NCBI GenBank assembly: GCA_023231475.1 | Contig: JALJEE010001716.1 | Span: forward strand, 23,316 to 87,315 | Reading direction: 5' to 3' | Origin: Seison nebaliae | Lineage: Eukaryota; Rotifera; Pararotatoria; Seisonacea; Seisonidae | DNA: 64,000 bases | The notes under the pieces: model-generated | The model's database searches: none | The model's input: only the letters and a program-made list of their open reading frames with translations | What the model was told of the DNA's origin: nothing | Position numbers and translations under genes: made by a program | In this document: piece after piece, positions 41,435-53,335 of the stretch | Layout of the letters: each line of letters starts with the position of its first letter | How positions within the stretch are numbered: the first letter of the stretch is position 1

Positions 41435-44400
41435 TTGTTGCTGTTGCTTCTTGCTGAAAAGATCCTGAGTTGTATGTTTGGATGGCATTCGAAAAATCTG
41501 TCGTTTTTGTACAAAACTCTCCTGCTGTTGTAACGGCTGGCGATGTTTAAATGATGACGATGGATGCGATTGATGTAAATCTGGTTGTTGTTGTTGTTGT
41601 TGGTCAAATTGTTTTTCTTTCTGAGTCAAATGCTTATTTAGAGAAGTAATCGCTTCATCATTAAATAACGAAGTTGAATAACTGGACTGTTCATCAGCAG
41701 CAGTCGTTGTTACATCATTTGAAGGAGTAACAGCAGTTGCAACAGAATTGTTATTGGCAGAAGTGGAAGCAGTTCGTAATCGAAGTATCTTTGATAATGG
41801 TCGACGATTATTTCTTTTTTCTTCGGATGTGGCAGCAAGGAAATGGGACGGTGATCGACGGATGTATTTGAGCAATTTGAATGAAGGAAAATTGAAGGAT
41901 CGTTCACGATTCACTGTTCGTTTGAGTTGATCGTGTTGCTTCTCTTCAAATGATCGACAACTGACATTGGCAGTTGGCGGATTATGACGTAGTAGTTTAG
42001 GCGATTTCAATATATTCTTCGCTAAACGTGATGTATAATGGACGATATTGATAGGTGATGGTTTATTCGACGATTGATTATCAATCTTCTCACTCACACC
42101 AGATATTCCACCATTCGATACTATCTCGTCAATATGATCTAAACCGTCTTGTTGCGATGACTTTTGTTGTTTATCTTCTTCTTCTTCTCCTTCTGGTCGT
42201 TTATATTGATGATTTTCATAATTTTTATTCAAAATAGTTTGCTCTTGTCGTCGTCCTCGTCGAGATGGCTGTTGGGAATGTTGTTGATGATCATGTTGTT
42301 GTTGTTGTTGTTGTTGTGATGATAATAACTCTTTCCCCTTTGAATAATTGGAAGGATGATCATTAAGAGAAATGGAATGGTCGTGTTCATTAGAGTTCCC
42401 ATTCTTCCACTGCTTCTTTCCATTTCGTTCGATAGCCTTGTGAAATTCTAAATTATTTCGCTTCCTCCTGTCTCGAAGTGTATTTGTAGTGAAATATTTC
42501 CTTTCTTCATTAGCCGTCGAATGATTGATATTTTTCGTATTTATGATCTCCTCATCAGATATTCTACGATCATTCTCATTATCATTAGAAATGTTCTTAT
42601 AATTATCTACTTCTTGTTGCTTAGTCGACCTATTTTGTCGAGCAACCGAATTCTTCCCAAAACTAGTATTATCTGTACTATCTGAGATTGTTGAAGAATT
42701 TCCTTCTCCAATTCGATTAGGTGTCGTTGATGAAATTGATGATAATTCGTTACCGGTCGAGCATGGAAGTGAAGTAGAAGAAAAAGGTATCTCTTCTTCG
42801 ACGGTTGGAGGAGAATATGAAACTGAGCAGTTTCCACTTATCAATTTTTCATATTTATTTACATGTAATGTAGTTAATGCAGATGATGTTGATAAGGATG
42901 ATGATGTCGATGATGACAGTAACGATGTAGATGACGAGAGAAGCGAAATAGAAGATGAAGGAAATGAGCAGTCGTTTATTGGAACGATTCGTTTAATAGT
43001 TTCTTTTTCGTTCAATTCCAATAATTCTTTATTTTTATCATCGATTCTTGACGATGATAATATAGTCTCAATATTATTAAAATTCTTATTGTTTTTATCG
43101 TTCTCCTTCACCGTTTTCCATTTATCATTATTTTCAAGATTCGCATCTTCTTCCTCTTTTTTTTCCTTCTTCTTTTCCTTATTCTGATTATTATTGGAAA
43201 CAGGATTGTTGTCCGATAAAATATGAAATGAATTCTGCTCCTCTTCCACTCGTCTCTTCCTCTCCACTATTTCCTGAATGGAATCAGTAATATTCTTGTT
43301 TATGCTACTAGTACCTATATCATCATTTCTACATGTCTTATTCATATCCACTTCCTTCTCATACCCACCTAGGGAATTTAATGAATCTTCTTCCTTTCCT
43401 TGATTCATTTGAGATTGTTGACGTTGAAATTGATATTCGTTCCATCGTTTAATATCTTTCAATTTTGTCGTTCGAGTCATCGTACGTGAAGCGATTGAAC
43501 AACCATTTCCACATTGACGATTATTCGTTTGTTGCTGCTGTTTGCTAAGAATATGATGATGATGATGATGATGGTGATGATTCTCGTCCTCACAATCATC
43601 ATGAGTTTTTCTTCCTTTATTATCCTCTTCGTCGTCGTCATCGTCATCATCTTCTCTAATATTTTCATTCACCTGAATCTTATCAAACAATTTTTCTCCT
43701 GAAAATCTCTCAAGGTCAATAGAGAGGTGACGTTCAATTTGCATGCCCTTTTTCCCATGGCCCGATCTTGTTAATTTTCCATGATCTTCGCTCAACGTTT
43801 TATTAAATTTTCTCCTTCCGCTCATTCCATACTGGATGATATTATTCTCCTCATTTGTTCGTCTCGCATTCGTCTCTTCCTCAATCTCAATAGAATTCCT
43901 ATTGTTTTTATTCCTGTTTTCTACATATTGTTTCCGGTCAGTTGTCGGATCAATGTCAATCACTTCATTTGTATTAATTGTGTCAATTGAAGGAATAGAC
44001 GGTAAATTTTGTTCAATAAATTCCGTTGATTCTTCATCAGCCTCCTCATAATTCAAAGAATGACACTTGATGGAATTAGGAAAGAATTTATTTAAAGTTC
44101 TCCTCATATCAATATTGTTAGTTGTGGTGGTGGTAGTGGTGGCGGTGGGACTAGTACCTGTAAAGCTGACAGTAACGGTAGCAGTAGTGATGGAAGTGGA
44201 ACGATTATGAAAAGGATTATTCTTCTTCCGCTTCGCTGTATATAATCGAATGAAAGATATTGGACTTTTGATAGATGGGCGGTCGTTCGGTGTGAATAAT
44301 TGCTTAAGATGTTGGCATGATGCCGACATTTGGTGACTGAATCGTCGCTTTTTTCCTTGTCTGCAATTGCGTATGAATTTCGTTTTTTCATCTACTTCTT

Positions 44401-47400
44401 CTTCTTTTTCTTCTTCTTTTTCTACATTTCTACCTCTTCCTCGACAATGATCCTTCTCGCGCTGCTTTTGTTGATGATAATAGTAAGAGAATGGAAATTG
44501 GAATTGCTGGTCCTGAGACGACATATGAAATTTTTCATACAACTTCTGACGATGCACTTCGTTCGACTTATTCACTTTTTTCGCGCAAAAACATCTATTC
44601 GACCGAAGATGGTGGAGTATTATTGCATTCGAATACAATTTCGACCGCTTTTCTCCAAATTCATTCAATTCATTCTCTGATTTACTTCGCTGCAAATCAC
44701 AGGACACGTGCTTCCATTCCTCCTTCCCTCTTCCACCATCATCATTCATTGGAGAATATTGATTTAATCCTCCATTTTCATTAACACATCTATATGTCGA
44801 TATTGGAGTATTATATGTCGAGATTAATGTAGAATTATTGCCTTCACTTCGTCCACTTGTTACTTTACCATCATCTAATAATAAAGAAATAGTTGTTGTT
44901 ATGAATGATGTAAGTGGTAATGTTCTGATGGACGAATGACTATTCGCAGGAATTTCAAGATTTCTTAAATTCTTTCGTTTCTCTTCTTCTCCTCCTTCTT
45001 CTTCTTCTTCTTCTTCTTCTTCTTCCTCTTCTCTTCCGTACTGATGACAATGACGATGACAATCGTAATCTTCATTTTCCGATCGAATTATATTTCTCAT
45101 AAAATTATTTGTTAGTTCCGGAAAAATGTTTGTTGAATGCGTCCGATTCTTCTCGTGTTTATTCAAAATTTTACTTTTAAATCTCATATTCGTTATGAAG
45201 GCGCCATTACTTCTTTTATTTCCATCAGATAAAGTATGAACTAATAATGTCGATCGATCGCTTGACGAATAAGTATCAACTTTCCGACTTAATTCTTTCA
45301 ATGATGAATCGCATATATCCATGACTCCTGGTGTCAATTTCATCATCGTATTCGTCTTCGTCGAAGAAGACGATGAAATATTTCCATGAGAAGTGATATT
45401 TGTTAATTCTGATATTGTTGTTTTTAGTGTTGTGTCAATTGAGGATGATACCGATGACAATGATGTTGATGAAGATGATGGTAATAGTGTAGAAGATATT
45501 AGTCGATTGACAGCTATGCCCACCTTCTCCGACGATAATTGAGATGATGGTGATAATTGTTGGGAGAATAATGAGAGAGTATTATCATCCGATATTTCGT
45601 GCCGATTCTTCACATGACAAATATTCACTTTCTCATTTTTCTTTATTTCATTAATATTATTTAGTTCGTTGCATTCATGATGTTTTGGCAGAAAATTATT
45701 TTGATAATTCGAATATTCATAATGTGGACAACCACGACGATTATGACTCACTACCAAATTATTCATTCGATTTCTGATCATCTTCAAGTCTTGAGAATAA
45801 TCTTTATTTGAATATCGTCCGTCACTCGACGTAGTCCAATGTCGTTCACGTTCACGTTCACTCTCACCATCCATCTGACGATGATGGTTCTTATAAAGAT
45901 TATTATGATATTGTTTCTGTCTCTTCTTATAATACTTTTCCAATGATTCATTACTTAAATTATTAGAGATGGACTTATTTGATAAACGTTCGAATTGTTT
46001 GATCGATCCCGAAATCGGTCCACTTCTTGTTGAAGAAGAAGATGATGATGATGATGATGATAATAATATTTGGGTACCGTTTGACATCGTATGATTCATA
46101 CGATCCATATTATCATTTATTCGATTTATTGGATTGAAATAATTGATGTTGTAATCACCCATAAATTTCCGGGTTTCGTTCAACGAAAAGTTTCGTTCCA
46201 TTTTCCGTTTATTCAATTCACTCAAAACTTCTTTCTTTTGTTCATCAAATTCTTGTTGATCCTGTTGTTTATCTGATAATGATTTTAATAAAGAACACTT
46301 AGAACGTGGAAAAAATTGAAAAATTTCCTCCGATCTGGATAACGGTGATATCAATACTAATGATGATGCTAATGTTATTGCTTTTGTTGTTTTTGTTGTT
46401 GTTGTTGTTATGGAAGATGATGGATGAGAATCGCTTGACCATTTATTCAACTCTTCACTTGATTCATGTTCTTCATTAGGAATGATACCAAATTGTTTTT
46501 CATTATTTCTTCTGTTTTTCTGTTCAACTGGAAAGAATTGCTTCTCCTTTTCATGTCCATTCGAACTTCGATATAATTGCTCAATGAAATCTACATGAGT
46601 TCTCTTATTAATAACGGATCCAGTATTCTTACATACATCATCCTTCTTATTCTTCCATCTGTTACAAGGACGATATTCCATCAAATTTATCTGACGTCTC
46701 TCGTCCAACCATTCCCTATTATATTCTTCACTCCATTCATTCTCTTCTCCATCTTCCAATTCCTTATCACTTCCACCCTTTCCATAATAATACTCTTTCC
46801 GTTTATCGTTCGTAATCCATTTTTTATATCTCAAATTCCTCCCTCTAAAATCCATCCGTTCTTCTGACACTTTATTCCTTCCAACATCAAGTTCTTTCAC
46901 ATTGTCCACCTCACCATCATACATATCATCATCATTTTGAATAAGACTCATTTGTTGTTCCTTCTTCCAATTGATGACATCCAGTAACTTTATTTCATTT
47001 GACCTCATACCAATATCATCATGATCATTATTATCACCATCATCATCATGATCGTTTGAATGACGATGTTGTTGTTTCTCCGTTTTATTGTTCTCATCAT
47101 CAAAAGCAAATTCATTTTCCGTTAACGGAAACTCTCCAAATCTTCTTTTTCCATCTATTAATGGATTTGTTGGTTGGAAGTGGCAAACATTTTCTATATT
47201 ATCTCCAACATTACAACGATCAGAAAATTCATTTAGAGATTGAACTGAACACACATTTTCGATTGATCGATTCACCAATTCATCTGTCACATCATCAAAT
47301 GACGGAAAGATGGTCTGTTGAATATTTTCATTTTTCTCCGATATCTTCCTCACACATATACTTCGACTTCGGCAACAACATGCACAATTCTTATCTTTTA

Positions 47401-47770
47401 CCAATTTCGGTTTTTCCGATGATTTCGATTGGAATCCGAACGCATTCTTTAATTTTCTTCTTTTCTTCTTATTTCGATTCGAATTGTCCATCTGTCTCTC
47501 AACGTTGAAGAATTTCCCAAATTTCTTTCTTCGTTGAATCGGCTCACAAATTATTCGATTGGAAATCTCTTCTAAACTATCCCCATCGAATATTTGACAA
47601 TTTAAATTCATCAAAGATTGGTTGGGCGGAAGTCGTTGATGATTCGATTCGAAATCATGATAAGTATAAAATGAGAAGAGAGATTGTTTCTCATTCATGA
47701 AGGTTTTATCTCCGAATATTATCGGATGTAAACCATAATCATAATTTCGATTGCTCTTATAATTTTTCAT
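27152..47770 (-). CDS. giant Rho regulator: low-complexity N-terminus, DH, PH, RA-like, RhoGAP (ARHGAP20 type)
   Basis: Predicted cytoplasmic regulator of Rho GTPases carrying both an exchange (DH) and a GAP module. The first large exon (ATG 47770 to about 41190) encodes some 2,190 disordered residues with Q, H, N, S and E runs. A divergent DH domain is split over small exons at about 41138-40240 (RVEELMSLLSNML; LSKDDYDILFKPLESI; FLQMCKMKGMPVGHLQYLL; YLLYAIKQLCALSPLY). A PH domain lies at about 34040-33400 (FSGEVKQIVEGERLIRQIYI). RA-like halves lie near 33350-33190 and 32070-31900. RhoGAP exons run from 28590 to 27152: FGVSLDALAQ, arginine-finger region YLIFRKSANR, SSLAVCIAPSILR and LIEFIIEKASQLF, closest in my memory to vertebrate ARHGAP20. 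Four RhoGAP introns were resolved exactly; several middle exons (38780-36150) are approximate. Introns near 36.1-34.6 kb and 31.9-29.5 kb are 1.5-2.4 kb. More 5' exons are possible, because a TTAG acceptor-like site precedes 47770. Confidence 0.8.
29496..31880 (-). other. 2.4 kb intron of the Rho regulator
   Basis: The acceptor TTTGCAG lies at 29496-29502 and the donor near 31880, in the segment coding LLDSSVNIDL. No independent gene is convincing inside. A 112-codon plus-strand frame at 30695-31033 begins with GTG, not ATG, and a short perfect hairpin occurs at 31531-31553 (9-bp arms, 5-nt loop). The intron is some 40 times longer than the typical intron here and could carry regulatory sequence. 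Confidence 0.5.
41395..41455 (-). repeat. polyglutamine-coding tract in the Rho regulator
   Basis: A run of about 18 glutamine codons, mixed CAA and CAG, near the end of the large first exon. Further Q tracts lie near 41584-41610 and 42293-42320, and a nine-histidine tract lies near 43552-43578. All are read directly from the minus strand. Confidence 0.9.
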
Positions 47771-50232
47771 TTTTTTGACATTCTAATTTATTAGGAACAG
47801 AATCAACTTCCATTCAGAAACATAAACAGAAATTACTAAAATAATTCTAGATAAATTTATCATAAACTTGTGAAAAATCATCTTTTTCCAACATTTATCA
47901 ATGAGCTTATAAGAATGTATACGTAAATGAAACATTGAACTGAATTACTTTAATTTAATAACACCAAATATCTCATGATAAGAATTATGGAAATATTAAG
48001 ATTAGATAATCTAATTTTATAACTCATTCAATTATAGATATTCAATGAGAGACTATTTGAGAATATTGGTCGAATTTTAAGGTAACATGTAAAATTAAAT
48101 GAGTAACGTATAATATCTCCAAAATGAACAAAAGAAGTTTCCGACTTCTGAGAATCATCTACTTCATAATCGAATTGTGAAAAATTTTGTTTAGAGAACT
48201 CAATTTCCTTCCAATTCTAATCTCAAGAGACAGAAGATCAAACGGGGAACATATAGACATTTTCAAGATTTTCTTTCTTTCTTATTGAAACTATGTTTAT
48301 TATGTAAGTCGTAAAAAACAAAAGATTCTTCTAACAATTCCTAACTAAAATAGTAGTACCGTTAATGACGTTTCATTGAATTGAAACGGAAGATGAGAAG
48401 AATGTTCTCGTTTCTTTAAGAAATCATTTATACTATCATCGGAAAAAAAAACGAGTCTCAACAATCAACTTTATCCTCCACTCCAAAATAATTCTATAAC
48501 GAAGAAACTTTCAGTAAGAACCGTTACATTCATTTATAAAAGAATCGGAAAAAGAAACTGGTGAAAAAATAAACACTGATACAATTCTACCTCTCAATAC
48601 CTAACTAATAATAATAATAATCATCATCATCATCATCCACATTTTTCCATAAAGATAAATATAATTGTTCACATAACTTCTATTCGTTAGTATAACGATC
48701 GTCAGGTGTATTACAATGTGTAGAGACGTTTGTAATAGTAACTTGTTAGTAGTAGTACTGGCAAATTCATGATGATATGAAGTGAAATAGATGGGGGAAA
48801 AAAATTAAGCGGAAGTTGTCTCATTTTCAATTAAATTTGCCTCTACACAACAATATCGAATGAATCAGAACATATGGAATGTTTGTCGTTCTATATAATT
48901 TACATAAGAATAATCGTCACCGTTTCATCGTCTAAATGACGATAGTCAATAATTGGTTCTTTCAATCAAATATATGAAAATCTAATTTATTACCATCATT
49001 GGAAACATAAGAAATAACGGGGAAATAATCAAAAGTTCAATTTCAGTTCAACTTTCTTTCCTCTCACATACAGATAATCCGATCGATACTAAAGAAAATT
49101 CTAGTTCGTTCCATCTTCTCATCAATTTAGATTTAGACGCGAGTACTTTCTTTTCGAAAACATTAAATCATTCTCGACTGACTGAATAACTTCATTTCCT
49201 TATCACAATTCGTGATAATAATCACCTTTCCTATTATGTTTCCCGACGAAGAAAACTTTCAAAGAAACGGTCTCTAATAATTTAAATAAACTTTCTCCTT
49301 TCATCACCAATACCTGTAATGGTCTAGTATTCCGTGTTATCGTTTCGAATTATGTCGGACACATCAATAAACGTAATGATAATAGTTCTTTGAGAGTCTT
49401 TCTCTCAGAAGTGTAACGGCGAAGATTAGTTGGAAAGGTATTTAGAGATGGGAGTTGGAAGAATAAATACAATTAATGTGATCGATTGATTTATAAATCC
49501 ATATCATTTTTTGACAAAGAACAATTATTATCATAAAACTTCTCGTTCCATCTAATCCTTATTTATCCATATCGACTCGTCGGAATAGAGGACGAGTCCA
49601 TATAATACTCGACCGAACCAAAACTAATCGATTCACATTTCGTCTATTGAATTTACATGAACAATTTTTCGACTAATTCTCCTAGATATTTCTTTCACAT
49701 TCTCAACATCGTTCCACAGTTCGAAGATGCTTGCCAAGAACTATTGCTAATCCATCTATAGGTCACCATTTGGAACAAATATGAAACCCCTTCTTACTCC
49801 TACTTCCAACTACTTAACTTATTTATGAAACTAATTATCGTCAAAATAACTGTCGAAATTTATAAAATTATTTCATTTTTCTAGAAAATTTTATTTCATA
49901 AGTTCATTAAGAAGTTAGATCATTTATTATTATTCAAGATAATTAATTGAGATTGACATAACGAAATAGAAGAAAATTTCTTTTGAAAAAAAAATCGATT
50001 TGTTTACTTGAAAAAATGACGTTTGAAGAGAAATACACAGAACAAAAGAAGTTTTAGATTACCAAATAATCATTCGGATTGAAACAACTCCATTAGGAAT
50101 TTTTGATATTTGAATTAACTTTGATTGATTTTAAGAATGGGTAAGACATTGAAAACCATTTTGGAGTTGTATTTTAAGTTCCTACCAAGAACTATAATAT
50201 TGATTGAATGATTGATCACCCTTAAGATGATA

Positions 50233-50306
50233 AACATTATTATGACTAAATTCAATACCAGTTTGTGATCGAAATGAAACTGGTAAAATTTAGTCATAAT
50301 AATGTT
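50233..50306. ncRNA. candidate microRNA-like precursor hairpin
   Basis: The arm 50233-50252 (AACATTATTATGACTAAATT) is the exact reverse complement of 50287-50306. An inner 9-bp stem pairs 50256-50264 with 50277-50285 (TACCAGTTT / AAACTGGTA). A 3x1 internal loop separates the stems, and the terminal loop is 12 nt. The total of 29 paired bases in 74 nt matches the size and shape of an animal pre-miRNA. Strand is undetermined because either transcript would fold. I recognise no known miRNA seed. A recent inverted duplication or remnant of a small transposon are alternatives. Confidence 0.45.
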
Positions 50307-50319
50307 CTTTCATATTCTA

Positions 50320-51375
50320 CATATGAACCACCCTGATGCTAGAAAACCCGTTGGATTGATTGTAGAATTTAAGAAACCCTAAATTCATTCTGCCATCTAG
50401 ATGAGTTCCAGATTTCCATTGTGCTATAATCCAAATGATAAATATCCCACAAAGGCTGAAATAAATAGAATTAAAGTATGAGAAATATAAAGCAGAAATC
50501 CAAACCTTAATAATTTAAAAAAATGTCGAATAGAAATTGCCCCTCAATTTCAAAACCCTTATAAAAATTGTAAATGGTCAAGCAAAAAAATCAATTGAAA
50601 TAGAATGAATTTATAGAAAAAAGTTGTACAGTGTACCAGAAAACAGTTGAAAGATTGAACGTTGCATGCTTCCGATAAGCTTGTAATTTCAACATAATAC
50701 TCTCTCATTATTATCTATATTGATCATACTGACGGCGTTTTTGATTGTCCAGTATCCATGTTCAATAAATGGCGTGGTCGTTGAATTCCTTGAATTAACT
50801 TAAAACATGCGCGTTAAAAATCATTATTTTTATTATAGATTTATTGAAAAAAAAAAAATTTTTTCCAATTGTCTGTTTTATGTTAAGCTATGAAGCAGAG
50901 CAGCAACAACAATGTTTTTTCAGTTTGGTCCCAAAAGAGAAATTATGGTTTATCCATTTGGGGCTGAAATTATGGACATCCGCAGTCCACCAACTCTGGA
51001 AAACCAAAGAAACTATAAGGGTTGGTTGTGGTCAGAACAATTTTATCTGGCCACAACATAAGGGTTAACAGGGAGAAGAAATCGACGGATTTCGAGTCGA
51101 TTTCTTCTTCAACTATTATAGGGAAATATTCGTTTCCAAATTATCCATAAAGAAATTGAATGAGTCACTTCTAATTCAAAAGAATTGATATCTTCTTTTA
51201 AATTTTGGATACACTTGAAAAGAAATCTATTATATAAACGTATTGGCATGCAAATTCAAATACAGTTTCAACAATCAATGTATCTTTTGGTTCTTACAAC
51301 AAATAAATGGCAATCAATTAGAGGTCAAAATTTTGCCCTCCAACATACATATTTATCATATATTTCATTCTCATA
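50320..51375 (+). pseudogene. possible decayed coding sequence or old mobile element
   Basis: Short protein-like stretches in shifting plus-strand frames are broken by stops: NHPDARKPVGLIVEFKKP and YNPNDKYPTKAEINRIK near 50330-50480, EIMDIRSPPTLENQRNYKGW near 50965-51025, and a 63-codon frame at 51185-51376. Local GC is higher than in neighbouring intergenic DNA around 50930-51065. I cannot name a source family, and chance frames remain possible. Confidence 0.25.
51074..51108. repeat. 35-nt perfect hairpin (13-bp arms)
   Basis: AGAAGAAATCGAC at 51074-51086 is followed by a 9-nt loop and its exact reverse complement at 51096-51108. Its function is unknown. It lies inside the possible gene relic. 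Confidence 0.6.
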
Positions 51376-53335
51376 AAATTTTATTGTGAAAAAATTCCTT
51401 TTTTGTAATATTTTCCATATTTGTTCTGACTTTTATCTTCCTAATTCGAATAAACTAACAATTGTAAACTTCTTTTAAGACCATTGTGTTGAACAATAAA
51501 TATAAAATAAATTCAAATGAGATTAGTTGTACGTAGATAGATCATCAGATATTTGACATGATAAAAATTGAGGATGTATTAAAGTTTTTCGGAATATTTA
51601 AATGATTCTATATTTAATATGGACATTATTTAGATTAATTTGTCGATACATCGATGTCTCAATTAGAGATCGTTTGTAATCGATCTTGTATATAAGATTT
51701 GTTAAAAAATGATGGTAAGTCAAGCATAAAATTGTATTATGTACAGTATTGGAATATATCCGTTACTATAAAGATCAATAAAATTGATAGTAACAAATAA
51801 TTAATGCAGATGGTAAACACTACAAAAAATGATGATAGAAACTGAAAACATATTTTCAGTCTAGAAATTTATTGGAAGAAAAACAGTACATGCTGATTTT
51901 GCATCTCTTCTTACGTAGAATATGGATGGCGACATCACCATTTTGTCTGCTGAAATGATTATTGAAAACAGCTTGAAAAATATTACCTAAAGTATACTCC
52001 TTTCTGAATATGGTATGCAATTAATAATGTTGTCTAATTACTTTTTTTATTAGTTGTATTATATCGTATCCAGTATGAAGGATTTATTTGTAAATGATAA
52101 GGAAACGATAAAGTGAAGAAAACTACTTAAAATTTACATCTTAAAATTTCAATTTACAATTAGTTGCATATTTCTTGCATATTCAATTATCATTTGTTTT
52201 TTTTAATTATCGTATTTGAATTTTCTTACGTAAATTTTGTAATATTTAACAAAATCAAATGTCTTATATGTAAATTAAAGATAATTTATTTAAATAGTTA
52301 TCAATAAATGAGTTTGCTTTCAATTGCGAGGAAGATAAGAGTGGAAATCGATTAAGAATGTGATCTTATATGCAATTATTACACACTGTAACTGTTTCCT
52401 GATGATTTTGCTAAATTATATTAGTATGGTGGCGAAATGAGTGAGATGAAGATTGTTGTTATAAGACGAAGCGTTATAATTAGATTGTGACGAAAGTAGG
52501 TTGTCACCGTAGCAAAAGATAATAATTGGTTGAAAGGAGAATTATTTGTTTTGGATGCACGAATAAATAAGGAATTAGTCAAAATTGTTGTTTGTCAATC
52601 GTTCGTCGATCCAACTAGATTATTTTTACTTTCTCGATTTATCTCTTACAATAATTTTATATAATTCCTTTAGGGTAAGTAAAGAGTGAATATGTATTAT
52701 GTGTAGAAGTGATGTACATTTTCATAAGAGGATCGATGTATGTTAGTTTGGATATATTGAATTTTGATGTATACATTTATATATATCTTTCATCTAATAT
52801 TATCTCTGTATGCCATCAATTATAAGTAGTTATTTAGTATTCTACCCGTTTCAGTGGGATGTACGGACTTGATGGTTTCCACCATTATTATAATTGATGA
52901 TGTACCAGTAGGAGTGAAGAGGTCGATTAACTCATTTCTATGAAAGAAGCGTTCTAAGAAAATACTATTCCAATTTAAAACATTAGAAAAGTTAATTGAA
53001 GAATAAATAGAGAAAACTTTTTCTTTTCTCTGGAATTCTTCCAGTAGTAAATGGTCGATAAGCAGAATGGTTAAAATCGCCCTTTTCTTTCATTTCAGAC
53101 AATATTAGAAAAGAAAGAGATTAACGGTCAAATGGACTGATGCGGTATCATCACATATGATGTGCTATCTGCCACGTTGTAAATGCGTTTTACTCTTGTA
53201 TATTCCGTGCATCAGAGAAATGAGTTATGATTTTCATTCCAGAAATATTTTGAGGTTTCCATTGATTTTTTCTTTTAATTATTATTCGATTCGTTTTCTG
53301 TTCGAAAGAAAATCTCTTAGAAATTTCTCTAAAAA

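Larger units (their letters stand above)
47771..53335. other. 5.6 kb without an intact gene; hairpins and possible gene relic
   Basis: This lies between the 5' end of the Rho regulator and P4HA, which are divergently transcribed, so it probably carries both promoters. It holds a mixed (AAT)/(ATC) microsatellite near 48607-48638, a 74-nt hairpin at 50233-50306, a 35-nt hairpin at 51074-51108 and possible decayed coding sequence at about 50320-51375. No intact ORF above 75 codons is present. Confidence 0.5.

Noticed and set aside
46999-47508. 169-codon plus-strand frame
   Set aside because: It is antisense to the large first exon of the Rho regulator. Its His/Phe/Ser-rich content mirrors the low-complexity codons of the opposite strand.
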